64,000 nucleotides of DNA from contig JAKSZU010000004.1 in NCBI GenBank assembly GCA_026018925.1, forward strand, positions 16,088,095 through 16,152,094, read 5' to 3'. Every line of letters starts with the position of its first letter. Position 1 is the first letter of the stretch. Below the pieces are notes generated by a model. The model worked only from the letters and a program-made list of their open reading frames with translations, ran no database searches and was not told the DNA's origin. The stretch comes from Tupaia tana. Taxonomy: Eukaryota > Chordata > Mammalia > Scandentia > Tupaiidae. Below, piece by piece: positions 20,479 through 31,592 of the stretch. The translations under genes and the position numbers were made by a program.

Positions 20479-20690
20479 AAAGGTAGAGGAACATTTACGT
20501 TGTTGGGAGAAGGGAAGTCATGTGTATTGAAATTAGTACATTGGTAGATTTTGTGACAGGAAGTTGAGAGAATTCTTGTTCTGTGGTTTCTATTTTCTCT
20601 GTGAAATAGGAACATGACAGAGAGAGTGGTGTTAGAGATGGTGTATGGAGTTGAAAAAAGCAGAGAAAGATTGAAATAGCAGCAGTGAGG

Positions 20691-20900
20691 GGCCAGTAGG
20701 TGGCATAGTGGTTAAGGTCGCTGGACTCCCACATGGCTGACTACAGTTCAAGTCCCAGACATGGTGGCTAGCTTTCTTGCTTTCCCTCTCTCTCTTTTTC
20801 TCTGTCTCTCTCGCTCTGTCCCCCTTGTCAAATTAAAATAAGTAAACAAATAAAGTTAAATAAACAAATAAAGTTAAATAAACTAATTCTTAAAAAACTA
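20691..20900 (+). mobile_element. SINE B
   Basis: TSD GAAATAGCAGCAG on both sides. Tail has a repeated AAATAAAGTTAAATAAAC unit before ATTCTTAAAAAA. Confidence 0.93.
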
Positions 20901-21313
20901 AAAAGAAATAGCAGCAGTTGAAAATGGGAACGAGATTCTTAAGGTAGCATACACATTTCTGGGCAGTTAGGATGGTCCTGTTGAGGTTGGTGACCATTAA
21001 TTTGTACTAGCAGCAGTCCACATGATTGTATAATATGTGTTACTGTGCCCCCCTACACACACACAAAACATCAGCCACCTGCTGGTGGGTGCAGAGATTA
21101 ATTGAATTAATCCAGGTTTGGGTAATACCATGTGATACAATGGAAGGGCAAAGGACAAGGAAGTTGAGGATCCTGGCCAGAGTGGTTAAAATGATGGGCC
21201 TTAGAACCTGAACTGAAAAGGAGTGAAAAAGTATTAGGGCCGGAGATCCCAATGAAGTCAGAGAACCCATTCCTTGAAAACAGTTGAGAGTTGAGATCCG
21301 AAAGTGGAGTAAT

Positions 21314-21585
21314 GAGGGACCAGCAGATGACAAAGTGGTAACATTGCTGGACTCCCATGTAGCTGATTACTGTTTGAGTCCAGACCTAGTGGCTTAAAAC
21401 TTACACCAGTCATGTGTGCGTGCGTGTCCAAGATCCCGAGAGAAGAATGGAGGAGGAGGGATTGCAACATGGCCATCCCCCCTGAGGGGTAATTTCTCAC
21501 TTTCTGTCTCTCTGTTTCTCTCGTGAGCACATGCACCCTATTCTAAAAATCTTTCTTTAAAAAAGAAAGAAAGAAAGAAAGAAAG
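21314..21585 (+). mobile_element. SINE A ending in (GAAA)n
   Basis: GAGTAATGA flanks both ends. The poly(A) has evolved into seven GAAA units. Confidence 0.92.
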
Positions 21586-21599
21586 AGGAGTAATGAAGC

Positions 21600-22310
21600 T
21601 TGAATATTTTCATGATGACAGGTTCAAAAAGTAAATGGCCAAAGTGACGTGCAGAGGACAGTCAGGATGCTGACATGGCCATTGAAATCCCCCTGATGAG
21701 GGGAGGAGAAGAAAGAAGGTGCTGTGAGCTGGATACTAAGTTTTTGATGAATAAAGCAGGTCATTCTGGAGTCTTTAGGTGACAGCATCAGAAGAGGCAA
21801 AGGTGCACAGCTGAACAGCATGACCCTGCAAGTGACAAGAGTCTCTACAAGAAGGAGGTGGGATGAGGAGTTGGGTTGGGCTTTGATGAGGAGACACTGA
21901 CCCACCTCCCCACCCTAAGAGCCTTGGGGTGTAAGAGTATAAGCAGCTTCTATTTGGGGGAGCTACGCAGAAGTGAAGGCCGAGGGTAGAGCCAGCTTTG
22001 GGTGCAGGCTGGAGGCAGGCAGAGTGACCATAGAGAAGCTAAGAGTGGAGAAGACAGCTGCTCAGGAGCAAGGGTTTTCAGGGCAGACTGAGAAGGTCGG
22101 GAAAGGAAGGAAAGACAGAAAACAAGGAAGATGAAGCAGAGAGCAATGAAATGGTAAGGACAGTGCGGGTAGAGGATATGGTTACATTTTATGGACAGAG
22201 CATGAGGGCACATTGCTGGAATGGAATGGGAGCATAGGTCCCAGGAGAAGAAAAGTGGGATCTATGGCCAGAGGATAAAGGTAAATTGGGAGAGGATGAA
22301 GACGAAGAGT
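21600..22310. other. Purine-rich intronic sequence, unassigned
   Basis: GGA-rich DNA of a style shared with antisense L2 (AAGGAAGGAAAGACAGAAAA), but no firm anchor. Its minus-strand frames are low-complexity artefacts. Confidence 0.4.
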
Positions 22311-22313
22311 ATT

Positions 22314-22482
22314 TTTTAAGAGTTATGTAATTTTATTTATTGTTATTATTTTTTAATATGAGGCAGGCACTCACTGGAGAGAGGGGGAAAATGAGAAATC
22401 AAGCTGCCTGGTCTGGGACTCAAACCATCGTTGGCCATATGGGAGTCCAGTTCCTTAACCACTGCACCACCTTCAGGCCCCC
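22314..22482 (-). mobile_element. SINE B
   Basis: Box B region GGGACTCAAACCATCG; head end CACTGCACCACCTTCAGGCC. Confidence 0.82.
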
Positions 22483-22492
22483 AACAGAGAGT

Positions 22493-22667
22493 TTTTTGTT
22501 TGTTTGTTGTATTATTATTTTTATTATTTTTAATTTGCTATAGGGCACATGCACTCACCAGAGAGAGAGAGGGAAAGTGAGAAAGCAAGCCACCAGGTCC
22601 AGGACTCGAACCACAGCCAGCCATGTGGGAGTCCAACACCTTAACCTTATGCCACCTGCTAGCTCCT
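22493..22667 (-). mobile_element. SINE B/A hybrid
   Basis: A B-type tRNA part and middle, but with the A/C motif TTTGCTATAGGGCACATGCA next to the tail. Head end ATGCCACCTGCTAGCTCC. Confidence 0.85.
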
Positions 22668-24149
22668 AGATGGGGAGGGGATGCGGAAAAGGAGGTCTAT
22701 GAGGAGAAAATGGAGGGAAAGGACCAATGTAGGGGAAAGTTGAGGGCAGATGGAACCTAAAGGACAGAAATGGTGGCAGAAGGGGGCCTGTGAAGAGGGT
22801 ATGACTGGGGAGCAAAGCGGGATCTATAGGAAGGAAGTGACAAATTGGAGTGCTTATTCCCCGAAGCAGAAGTAAGAGGAAGTCCGGTCTTTTTCTAGAC
22901 TGGAAGTTTGCGGGTAGAGGAAGAATGATCCTTCCTTCCTTCTTATCTGCCTCTGAATGGAGAACTAAGAGTGAAAGGTCAGGCTGGGAGCCCAAGGAGG
23001 CCTCTGCTCATGACACCTGTAGGAACAGGAGACTGGGACCGCCTTGTCTCCGAGGCCATCTGGGGACACTGAACCAGACTTGGCAACCCATGCCTTGGAG
23101 GCGTCTTGCCTTAGAAAGGTGTCATCTGATTTAGAAATTAAAAAGCCCTCTGGGAAATTTTATTTAGAAACAAGACCTATTGACCTCTCGAGTTTTAATC
23201 TCTCTCTATGCTTGTTAAGGCCCATTAGCTTAGCACAGGAGCTGGAATTTTTTGAGATTTTGTGATTTTTTAGTTTTCCTGCATGAAGAACCACCATTTG
23301 GCTGCTATAGAAATGATTTATGGATGAGTCCAGATTTATTAATCACTTCTGAAGATGGAGAGGAAATTAAAAACAAAGAGTCCACTCTGGGCTGAAGACA
23401 AAGTAGGTTTGTCGTCCTTTCAGAAAACCTTGCCAAGGTGAGAAGGCCGCGAACAAACTAATTTGGACCAAGGTTCCTAATCTGGATTTTAATTTCATGT
23501 GCTTTGGTTTTTCACACCATTTTCTCTCCAAGGTAAAATAATGACTATTTTAATTGGCTGCCACTTACAGAGATTCCAATAAGCATGGTGGCATACGTAT
23601 ATTTTTCTCTGGCGTTCCATGTGTGCACCAGTTCTTCTGCTCAAGCTGGTAAAGCTGACTTTTACTGCATGCTGCATGCCATGATCAGTTGACTATAAAT
23701 TAAATCCTCTTTTCCAAAAGCCATTTTCCATTAGTGCTAATTTGTTTGCTTCTCATTTCCACTGATCATTAGAGTCTCTGGTTGTGAGCACCAAATTGGA
23801 AATAATTTCTCTGACATTTCAAAAAAAATTTCTCCCCTTCTTGAATGCCATTTGGCTGCAGCTAAAGAACATTATGGTTTGCAGAAGAACAGTTCACTCC
23901 AATTACAATTTAACTGACCGTTCATGGCACTGAATCCCTGTCCTTAGTGTCCAAAGATGACACCACTGCTGACATTGCTATTTCCTGTCATAGCTGTAAA
24001 ATGCCTCATAGACTTTGCACTGGCCTTCTTGGATGGAGATTCTGCCACTCGGCCACGTGGCAGCTTTGGGAAGCTGGTAGTTTTATAGACCTACATATCA
24101 TGGACATTTGGATATAACCATCTAAACAGAAACTGGCTGATTTCTTCAT
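22668..24149. other. SINE-free intronic island
   Basis: About 1.5 kb with no lineage SINE, in a region where one occurs every 300-500 bp. Includes AT-rich, TAAT-containing sequence (23,230-24,000) that looks constrained. No coding exon is evident. Possible regulatory element of ARMH1 or a neighbour. Confidence 0.4.
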
Positions 24150-24660
24150 TCATTCCCCAGTGGAGATTTTATTGAACCTCTATTTTGTGCCAGGTGTTAT
24201 GCCAGGCATTGGGGACACAGAGAGAAGGAAGACCAACCCCTGCCCTTGAGGAACTCACAATCTAATGGGAGGGATGATTAAATTTTACAGCATAGTAGAG
24301 GAAGAGGTGACACAGATGGAACTACAGACCCGAGAGCCCCTAGTTGTCACAAGGCGGTATGTCAAAGAGCAAAAGGGAGGCTGGCCATTCCCGACAGCAG
24401 AGCAGCTCTGAGGTGCGGAAGGCCTTGGAAGGGTCTCAGGAGTTGAGGGGTTGAGGTCTGTTGTAAGGTGGAAGTGAGTGGAGATGATGGCTGAGGTTGA
24501 GTCCAAGTTCTGCCAGATTGAGTTTAGACTATTCTGCAGACCACAGGGAGCTAATGGAGAAATTTAGGGGTGAAGAAGGGAGGCAGTGTAACCTTAAGGG
24601 GAAAGTAGTCAAGAAAAGGCTTTATGTATCCATTCGAGTTGATCGGGATTGAGCCAATGT
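24150..24660 (-). mobile_element. L2 LINE, antisense
   Basis: TTTTGTGCCAGGTGTTATGC, TGGGGACACAGAGAGAAGG, CCCTTGAGGAACTCACAATC at the 3' end, then body sequence. Confidence 0.82.
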
Positions 24661-24676
24661 AAGAGGAGATAGAGGA

Positions 24677-24942
24677 GGGACCAGCAGTTGGTGTAATGGC
24701 TATGTCGCTGGACTCCCACGTAGTCGACCGCGGTTGGAGTCCCGGACCCGGTGGCTTAAACTCACGCCGGGCGCGTGTGCGCGCGTGCCCAAGATCCCGA
24801 GAGGAGAATGGAGGAGAAGGGATTGCGGCATAGCCATCCCCCCGGGGGGTGATTTCCTGCTTTCTGTCTGTCTCTCTCTGTCTGTCTGGCGAGCGCACGC
24901 GCCCTATAGCAAAAACCTCTCAAAAAAAAAAAAAAAAAAAAA
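24677..24942 (+). mobile_element. SINE A
   Basis: TSD AAGAGGAGATAGAGGAG at 24660-24676 and 24943-24959. CpG-rich body (CGGGCGCGTGTGCGCGCG), hence little CpG decay and young. Head CCAGCAGTTGGTGTAATGG. Confidence 0.95.
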
Positions 24943-25043
24943 AGAGGAGATAGAGGAGATGGAAAGATTGAAGATAGTAAAATCTAGCACGTATAGAAAG
25001 GCTGGGTGCTGATATGGTGATGTTAAGAATGGAAGGGAAGGGG

Positions 25044-25205
25044 GGCCAGCAGGTGGCGTGGTGTTTGAGGGGCTGGACTCTCACATGGCTGACCATGGTT
25101 CAAATCCCAAACCTAATGGCTTGCTTTCTCACTCTCCTTTCTCTCTGTCTGTCTCTCTCTAGTCAAAATTGAAGAATAATAATAATAAATTAAAAGTTAA
25201 AAATA
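25044..25205 (+). mobile_element. SINE B
   Basis: Head GGGGGCCAGCAGGTGGCGTG. The tail repeats AATAATAATAAATTAAAAG and runs into the next copy. Confidence 0.88.
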
Positions 25206-25206
25206 G

Positions 25207-25415
25207 GGGCTGGCAGGTGGCATGGTGATAAAGGTGCTGGACTCCCACATGGCTGACTGACCGCGGTTCAAGTCCTGGACCTGGTGACTTCCTTTCTCAC
25301 TTTCCCTCTCTCTCTTTCTCTGTCTCTCTCTGATCAAACTGGAAAATAATAATAATAAATAAAGTTAAATAAAATTTTTAAAAAGTCAAAAATAAATAAA
25401 TCTTTATTAAAAAAA
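25207..25415 (+). mobile_element. SINE B
   Basis: Second in a head-to-tail row: GGGGCTGGCAGGTGGCATGG, inserted in or after the tail of the previous SINE. Confidence 0.88.
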
Positions 25416-25427
25416 ATGGAAGGGGAG

Positions 25428-25480
25428 GGGTGGCAGGTGGCATGGTGGTTAAGGGTTCTGGACTCCTACGTGTTCAACCA
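25428..25480 (+). mobile_element. SINE B, head only
   Basis: GGCAGGTGGCATGGTGGTTA to CTCCTACGTG, cut off before box B where an antisense L1 3' UTR begins. Confidence 0.8.
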
Positions 25481-26200
25481 GTCAAAGATATTAGCATACA
25501 TATACATATCAACAGATCATTTCCTGTTTAGTGCTTCTTAAATATTTTGCTTCTTTTTCCCCTTGATTCCCTCCCTCTCCCCTCTGCCATTTTCCACCCT
25601 CCTCCCACACTCTCTGGTATCCACAGTTGCTCTCCATACCTTTATACTGTCCAATATTTCAGTTCTGCCATAGAGGGCAGACACTCAGTATATATTGAGT
25701 GGGGACATACAATGTCTCTCTTTCATATTCTGGCTTGTCTAGCTTAACAGTAAATATTCCATATTTATCCACTTTCTATAAAAAAGGGTCTCATTTTTTT
25801 ATGGCTGAGTAGTGTTCTATAGTGTATATGCACTACACTTTTCAATTCATCTGTCTTTTCATGGACATCTGGGTGGGTTCCATGTCATAGCAGTTATGAA
25901 TAATGCCGCAATAAACATGGATGTGCACGTGTGTTTCTGGCTGAGTGCATTCCTATTCTTTGGGTAGATACCCAGGAGTGGAATTGCTGGATCATATGGT
26001 AGTTTTATTTGTAGATCTTTGAGGAATTGCCATATTGTTCTCCACATTGGTTGTACTAATTCCCACCAATAGTGTAGGAGAGTTCTTTTTCTCCTCAGCC
26101 TCTCCAACACTTATCATTCATTATTTTTTTAATCTTAGCTATTATGGCAGGGGTTAGGTGGTGTCTGTGGTTTTGATTTGCATCTTCCTTATGATAAAGG
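25481..26200 (-). mobile_element. L1 LINE, antisense 3' end
   Basis: The 3' UTR (25,490-25,800) is followed on the minus strand by the ORF2 C-terminus, readable as [12 protein letters not shown] and MFIAALFITAMTWNPPRCP (about 25,860-26,060), with stops and frame breaks. Confidence 0.93.
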
Positions 26201-26202
26201 AT

Positions 26203-26347
26203 TGTTTGTTTGTTCGTTTGTTTGCTGGCCAGAAAGACAGAGACAGAAAAGTGAGAAATAACCCCCGGGGGGATGGCCATGCTGCAATCCCTTCCCTTAC
26301 ATTCTCCTCTCGGGATTTTGGGCATGTGTGCATGTGCCCAGTGTGAG
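26203..26347 (-). mobile_element. SINE A, head missing
   Basis: CCAGAAAGACAGAGACAG, GGGGGGATGGCCATGC and TTGGGCATGTGTGCATGTGC. It ends before the box B region at a G-run. Confidence 0.85.
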
Positions 26348-26350
26348 GTA

Positions 26351-26366
26351 TTGGGGGGGGGGGGGT
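26351..26366. repeat. Poly(G) run
   Basis: A homopolymer of about 14 G next to TTTGTTGTTGTTATTG, at the junction of two SINEs. Confidence 0.9.
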
Positions 26367-26389
26367 TTGTTGTTGTTATTGTTTGTTTG

Positions 26390-26551
26390 AAGAATTATTT
26401 ATTTATTTAATTCCATTTGTTATTATTTTTTTTATTTGACCAGAAAGAGAAAAGGAAAGGAAGAAGGTAAGCCACCAGGTCCAGGACTCAAACCATGGTT
26501 GGCCATGTGGGAATCCAGTGCCTTTAACCACCATGCCACCTGTTGGCCCCA
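26390..26551 (-). mobile_element. SINE B
   Basis: Tail TTATTTATTTATTTAATTCC; head end CATGCCACCTGTTGGCCCC. Confidence 0.9.
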
Positions 26552-26584
26552 AACCTGAGTTTTTTGGGGTTTTTTTATTTTTTT

Positions 26585-26838
26585 ATTTTAATTTATTTAT
26601 TTACATTCATCCACTGTATATCAATACAGTATTTAAAATAAGATTTTCCATCGATAATACACTGTACATTGGCTCAATCAAGGATATTACTACATATTAT
26701 CATCAAAAAATAATTTTCCACTTCTTGTTTCCTATATATTTTGCTTTTTTTTCTCCCTTTGATTCCCTACCTCTCACCCTCTGCCATTTCCCACCTTCCT
26801 CCCACACTGTCTCTGGTATCTTCAGTTGTTTTCCATGT
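26585..26838 (-). mobile_element. L1 3' UTR, antisense
   Basis: CTCTGCCATTTCCCACCTTC and CCCACACTGTCTCTGGTATC match the 3' UTR at 25,540-25,640, so the two L1 pieces are of one subfamily. Confidence 0.8.
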
Positions 26839-27260
26839 CTTTTTTTTTTTCTTGCTTTATTGACTCGCTAAAGATCTTAATTAATTAAAAACTTTGAATA
26901 GCAAGCACAGCTGATACATACATATCTATGAACACGTGCCTGACTTTAGACGTAAACCTCAGTAAGTAAAGTGAACATGCTATATGAAGTACCACCTAGC
27001 TGGGGCTATATAGCTTACTGCAGTCATTAAATAGGCATCTTTTAATGTACTTTTTAATTTCAAGAAAAACATTTTTTGTTTTAATAGATCAAAATCAAAA
27101 AATCTTAAGAGAAATTTGCTTAAGACTTAAAACCAGGAAAAAGGTTAGGATTCATTTCAAATAGGTAGATGAACTTATCAACAGTTCAAGAGAAGACACA
27201 AATCCTTAAATCTGGAAATCAAAGCATCGAAGAAAGTCAGTAGTGTTTTAGTCTGAAGTA
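26839..27260 (-). pseudogene. Possible retrocopied mRNA 3' end, parent unknown
   Basis: On the minus strand the sequence ends AGTCAATAAAGCAAG followed by poly(A), a canonical AATAAA signal 5 nt before the tail. The body is AT-rich, with no frame over about 30 codons, like a 3' UTR. I do not recognise the parent gene and found no TSD. Confidence 0.4.
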
Positions 27261-27267
27261 AAAAAAA

Positions 27268-27352
27268 ATTCTTTCTCTCTCTCTCTCTCTGATGAGTGTG
27301 TGTGCCCTTTAGCAAACTAAACTAAAATAATAATAGTAAATAACATTTTTTT
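27268..27352 (+). mobile_element. SINE 3' fragment
   Basis: CTCT tract, GATGAGTGTGTGTGCCCTTT and AGCAAACTAAACTAAAATAA, only the distal part. Confidence 0.7.
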
Positions 27353-27689
27353 AAAAGCCTATAAAAAATAGTTTACAACTTGAGTAAAGAGTTCTTCACT
27401 TGGTCAATAATATAAACACTATTGATTTAACTATATTATGGGACTATACTGTAAGATTAGGGGCAGAAAAAATAGGGGTTAAAGTGGTACAAAAGAATTA
27501 GTTTTTCACCTGCCAGAATAATAAATAAATAAAAATAAGCAACAATTGATAAGTAATAGTAGTGTATTCATCTGCTAGAGCTACCATGACACAGCACCAC
27601 GGATGGTGATTTGAACAACAGAAATGTATTATCTCATAGTTCTGGAGGCTGGAAGGCTGAGTTCAAGGTGTTGCAGGGATGGTTTCTTC

Positions 27690-27886
27690 TTTTTTAAATT
27701 AATTTTAAGTATTTTATTAGAGAATTATTTTATTTAATTTTATTTATTATTATTATTTATTTAATTTGACCAGAGAAAGAGAGAGAGAGGGAAAGTGAGA
27801 AAGCAAGCCATCAAATCCAGGACTCAAACTGCAGTTGGCCACATGGGAGTCCAGCACTCTCACCACCACACCACCTGCTGGCCCCT
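27690..27886 (-). mobile_element. SINE B
   Basis: Tail AATTATTTTATTTAATTTTA; head end CACCACACCACCTGCTGGCC, a CTCF-core-like match. Confidence 0.88.
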
Positions 27887-27904
27887 ATCTATTTAATTTT
27901 AAAT

Positions 27905-28013
27905 TTTGATATGGGGAGACCAGGAGATGATGTAATGATTATGTCGCTGGACTCCCACATAGTTGACCACGTTTCGAGTCCTGGACCTGCAACTTAAAAC
28001 TCACACTGGGCAC

Positions 28014-28046
<33 letters not shown>

Positions 28047-28196
28047 CAAAATCCCAAGAAGAGAATGAAGAGAAGGGATTGCAGTGTGGCTATCCCCCCT
28101 GGGGGTGATTTCTCGCTTTCCATCTCTCTGTCTCTCTCTGTCTCTCCAGCAAGCACATACATCCTATAGCAAAAATCTTTCTAAAAAAATAAAAAA
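27905..28196 (+). mobile_element. SINE A with internal (TG)n
   Basis: Head AGGAGATGATGTAATGATTA; the CGCGTGTGCGTGC segment has become a 29-bp TG run (28016-28044). Confidence 0.92.
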
Positions 28197-28198
28197 AG

Positions 28199-28362
28199 GT
28201 TTGATATAGGGCATGTGCACTTACCACAGAGAGACAGAAAGAGCAAGAGAGAGAGAGGGAGGGAGAGGAAAGTGAGAAAGCAAGCTGCCAGGTCTGAGAC
28301 TCAAACCATGGTTGACCATGTGGTAGTCCAGTGCCTTAACCACTCCACCACCTGGCTGGTTT
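28199..28362 (-). mobile_element. SINE B/A hybrid
   Basis: TTTGATATAGGGCATGTGCA next to the tail, then a B-type middle and head. GGTTTCTTCT precedes the whole three-SINE block (27680) and follows it (28358), so the block behaves as one unit inside the older repeat. Confidence 0.85.
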
Positions 28363-28468
28363 CTTCTGAGGCCTCTTTCCTTGGTTTGTAGATAACCGTC
28401 TTTTCCCTGTGTCTTTACCTGGTCTTCCCTCTGCGTGTCCTAATCTCCCTCTTATAAGAACACAAGCC

Positions 28469-28671
28469 AGGGGACCAGCAGGTGGTGTGATGGTTAAGGA
28501 GCTGGACACTCCCACATAACCAACCACAGTTTGAGACCTGGACCTGATGACTTGCTTTTGCACTTTCCCTCTCTCTCTTTCTCCCCCTCTATGTCTCACT
28601 CTGATCAAATTTAAAAAGTGATAATAAATGAATAGATCAAATTAAATAAATAATTCTTAAAAAAAAAAAAA
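28469..28671 (+). mobile_element. SINE B
   Basis: TSD AGAACACAAGCCA on both sides (about 28456 and 28672). Confidence 0.94.
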
Positions 28672-29321
28672 AAGAACACAAGCCATATTAGATTGTGCCC
28701 ACCCTAGTGGCCTCATTTTTCCTTAACTACCTCTTAAAAGACCCTCTCTAAATACAGTCACATTCCGAGTTACTAAGGGCTTAGAATTTCAACATATGAA
28801 TTTAGAGGCCACTGTCCAGCTCATGCAAGGTGGTACAAGCTCATTGTCTAGAAATATGGTGGTGAACACCAGGAGAAATAGCCAGAAGAGTTGAAAGTGG
28901 CTGCCCCTGTGGAGTGAGACTGGCGGGTAGCCAGAGGGAAGGCAGGTACTGTCACTATATGTTTCACTAACTAGCAAATGACAACGCTGAGCCTTGAACC
29001 CAGTTTTCCTCCAGAGCTCATGCTCTTCCACTCTACCACAAGACTGAGAACTCCTTCAGGGCCCTGGCAGTGCTGTCTTCATCTCTGATCCCTCAGCACC
29101 TTGTCAAGAGCCCCAGAATGGCCCTAACCACGTGTTTAAGATTTAGAGCTGCATCACTCTGACCTTGAAAGCTGCCATTTGCTGATTTTTTCTTTTTCTG
29201 TTTCCAAAAAAGATGATAGAGGAAAACCAAGATCCCAGGAAACTTTGAGGGTCCATAGTGTGGCATGTCCTGGTTAGTTTCCTACCCTGGGCGCATCTCT
29301 GATAGCACTTTGAGTTCATCA

Positions 29322-29520
29322 TGGACAGCCATGGTGGCACAGTAGTAACAATACTCCGTGATGCTGGAGCACATGGGATGGGAAGGTGCCGGCTTTGTGT
29401 CCCAGGGTCTCCCTGCACACACTAGATGCATGCATGTGCCCATGATGCTAGCTGAGGCTAGGGCAAGACCTGTGAAGGGTACTTGTCAGTCTGCCCATCT
29501 CTCTCAAAAAATAAATAAAT
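29322..29520 (+). mobile_element. SINE D
   Basis: Head GCCATGGTGGCACAGTAGTA, GATGCTAGCTGAGGCTAGGG, tail AAAAAATAAATAAATA. Confidence 0.8.
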
Positions 29521-29521
29521 A

Positions 29522-29793
29522 GGGTCCAGCAAGTAGCATGGTGGTTAAGGCTCTGGACTTCTGCATGACCAACTTTGGTTCAAGTCCCAAACCTGGCAGC
29601 TTGAAAATCATTCCAGATGCATGTACGTGTGTGCCCAAAATCCCAGGAGGAGAATGGAGAAGTGATTGCGGTGTGGCCATCCCCCTGAGGGATGATTTCT
29701 CACTTTCCCTCTCATTTTCTTTCTTTGGCAAGCGCATGCACCCTATGACAAAACCTAATAAATAAATAATACTTTTCTAAATAAATAAATAAA
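29522..29793 (+). mobile_element. SINE C
   Basis: Head GTCCAGCAAGTAGCATGGTG. It starts in the tail of the D copy and ends in (AAAT)n. Confidence 0.88.
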
Positions 29794-29794
29794 T

Positions 29795-29957
29795 GGGGCT
29801 AGCAGGTGGTATGGTAGTTAAGGCGCTGGATTCCCACATGATCGACTGTGGTTCCAGTCCTGGACCTGGCAGCTTGTTTTCTCTCTCTTTCTCTTTCTGG
29901 TGGGCATGTGTGCCTATGGCAAATTAAAAATAATAATAATTAACAAAGTTAAATAAG
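29795..29957 (+). mobile_element. SINE B-like with C-type end
   Basis: GGGGCTAGCAGGTGGTATGG head; short CT tract; GGGCATGTGTGCCTATGGCA before the tail. Confidence 0.85.
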
Positions 29958-29959
29958 GG

Positions 29960-30243
29960 AGACCAGCAGATGGTGTAATGGCTACATCGTTGGAATCCCA
30001 TGTAGTCAGCCACAGTTTGAGTCCCAGACTGGGTGACTTAAACTCACACTGGGCATGTGTGCATGCATGCCCAAGATCCCGAGGGGAGAATGGAGGAGAA
30101 GGGATTGCGGCATGGCCCTTCCCCCTGGGGTGGGGAGTGATTTCTCACTTTCTGTCTCTCTGTCTGTCTCTGTCTTTCTGGCAAGTGCACGTGCCCTATA
30201 GCAAAAACCTCTCAAAAAAAAAAACAATAAAATAAAAATAAGT
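29960..30243 (+). mobile_element. SINE A (older subtype)
   Basis: Head CCAGCAGATGGTGTAATGGC. Fourth SINE in an unbroken head-to-tail row D-C-B-A. Confidence 0.92.
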
Positions 30244-31223
30244 ACTTTTTTTTTTTTTAATTAAGATGATAAAAGAAGGGTCTTTGAAGATAGGAAAGGG
30301 GCACAGTATTCTTTCCTGCCTGGTAAAGCTAGTGGCGGTGTCTCAACATCTGCTTGGGCTCTAGAACTGCCACTCCTCCCCATTTTCTAGAGGGCAATTT
30401 GGCTGTTGAAGGTGGCCACGGCCTCTGAAATTTATTCTCAGACTTGAGCTGTCATGGCATTCACAGTGACTGACGCATGACCCCATGAAGGGTTTTGGTC
30501 ATCTTTGTATTTAGGCTGATCCACAGTCATTCAACTGGTTCTTAAGGCTGGCCAGATTGCACGGTCGCCTCCGTCCCTGAGTTTGCGCGGTCGCCCTTCC
30601 TGGCAGCACAGCTTCGGTGTCCTCTGGGAGCAGTGGAGGTGGGTGTGTATGTATGTCCGTCTCAGCATGCCTCAGATTATTGCTTCCTAATAAAATTCTG
30701 ATAGCGGGGCCCCATCAATATCTCAAATACATGTGAGGAAACGTTAATTTAGAATCAATTTTAGGATGTTTCAGACTGTAAAGTCCTTTTAACTAGATCT
30801 CTGGCGAAGATGTAGAAGCACTTTATGGGACTGTAAATTTCATGTTGAACAGTCTTCGTGAAATACACATCTCCCCTACACACAAGCTGTTCTCTCCATA
30901 TCAATCATGGCCCCTGCAAGTAATGTTTCACAAATATTCTGTAAATCACAGAAAACCCCATGATAATGTGAAATATGACTTTCACTTGTCTGTTAGACAA
31001 AAGAATCGCACATGCCTGTCTCCCATCAGCACTAACATTTGTTATGGATAATAACACTTTCAATCACAACTATTTTTGGAAAACGGGTTTATTTTAAACC
31101 TTCCCTCCCCCACTGAAAACACTCTCCCAAGGACACAGACTCCTACAAACCACAGCCCATTAATCCAGCAATGGAACGGGAACTTTCTCTTCCCACTAAC
31201 TTTTTTAAAAAAGTTGGTTTTAA
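30244..31223. other. SINE-free intronic island
   Basis: About 980 bp without lineage SINEs. The part 30,660-31,080 is AT-rich with homeodomain-like TTAATTTAG words. No exon seen. Candidate conserved non-coding element. Confidence 0.4.
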
Positions 31224-31375
31224 GGGGGCTGGCAGGTGGCATGGTGATTAAGACTCTGGACTCTTACATGGCTGACTGCAGTTTGAGTCCTGAACCTGGC
31301 GGCTTGCTGTCCAACTTTCCCTTTCTCTGGTCAAATTTTTTTTAAAAATAATAATAATAATAAATAAATACAGTT
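31224..31375 (+). mobile_element. SINE B
   Basis: GGCTGGCAGGTGGCATGGTG; near-TSD TTGGTTTTAAG / TTGTTTTTAAG. Confidence 0.9.
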
Positions 31376-31592
31376 GTTTTTAAGAGTTAGAATAGAAGCC
31401 CGAGGTACAAGGTTAATGACCATTTTACCTTAGCTGATCGGCATCAGAGGGAGCCTGAGTCTCCAATGGCCCCAAATCTCTTCACCCCATGTGAAGTAAG
31501 CCACATGAGAGGCCCAGGTTTTTATCCAGCACCTTCATCTTAGCTGGATCCCGTGGTTTTTTAGTTGCTGGTATCAACAGATAAATCAAAGA

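Larger units (their letters stand above)
27565..28815 (+). mobile_element. Ancient mammalian repeat, family unassigned, split by four SINEs
   Basis: Pieces at 27565-27688, 28363-28468 and 28672-28815 read continuously (AACAACAGAAATGTATTATC, GTTCTGGAGGCTGGAAGGCT, TTATAAGAACACAAGCCA, TTAGAATTTCAACATATGAA). This is a familiar MER-type repeat whose exact family I will not name. Confidence 0.7.
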
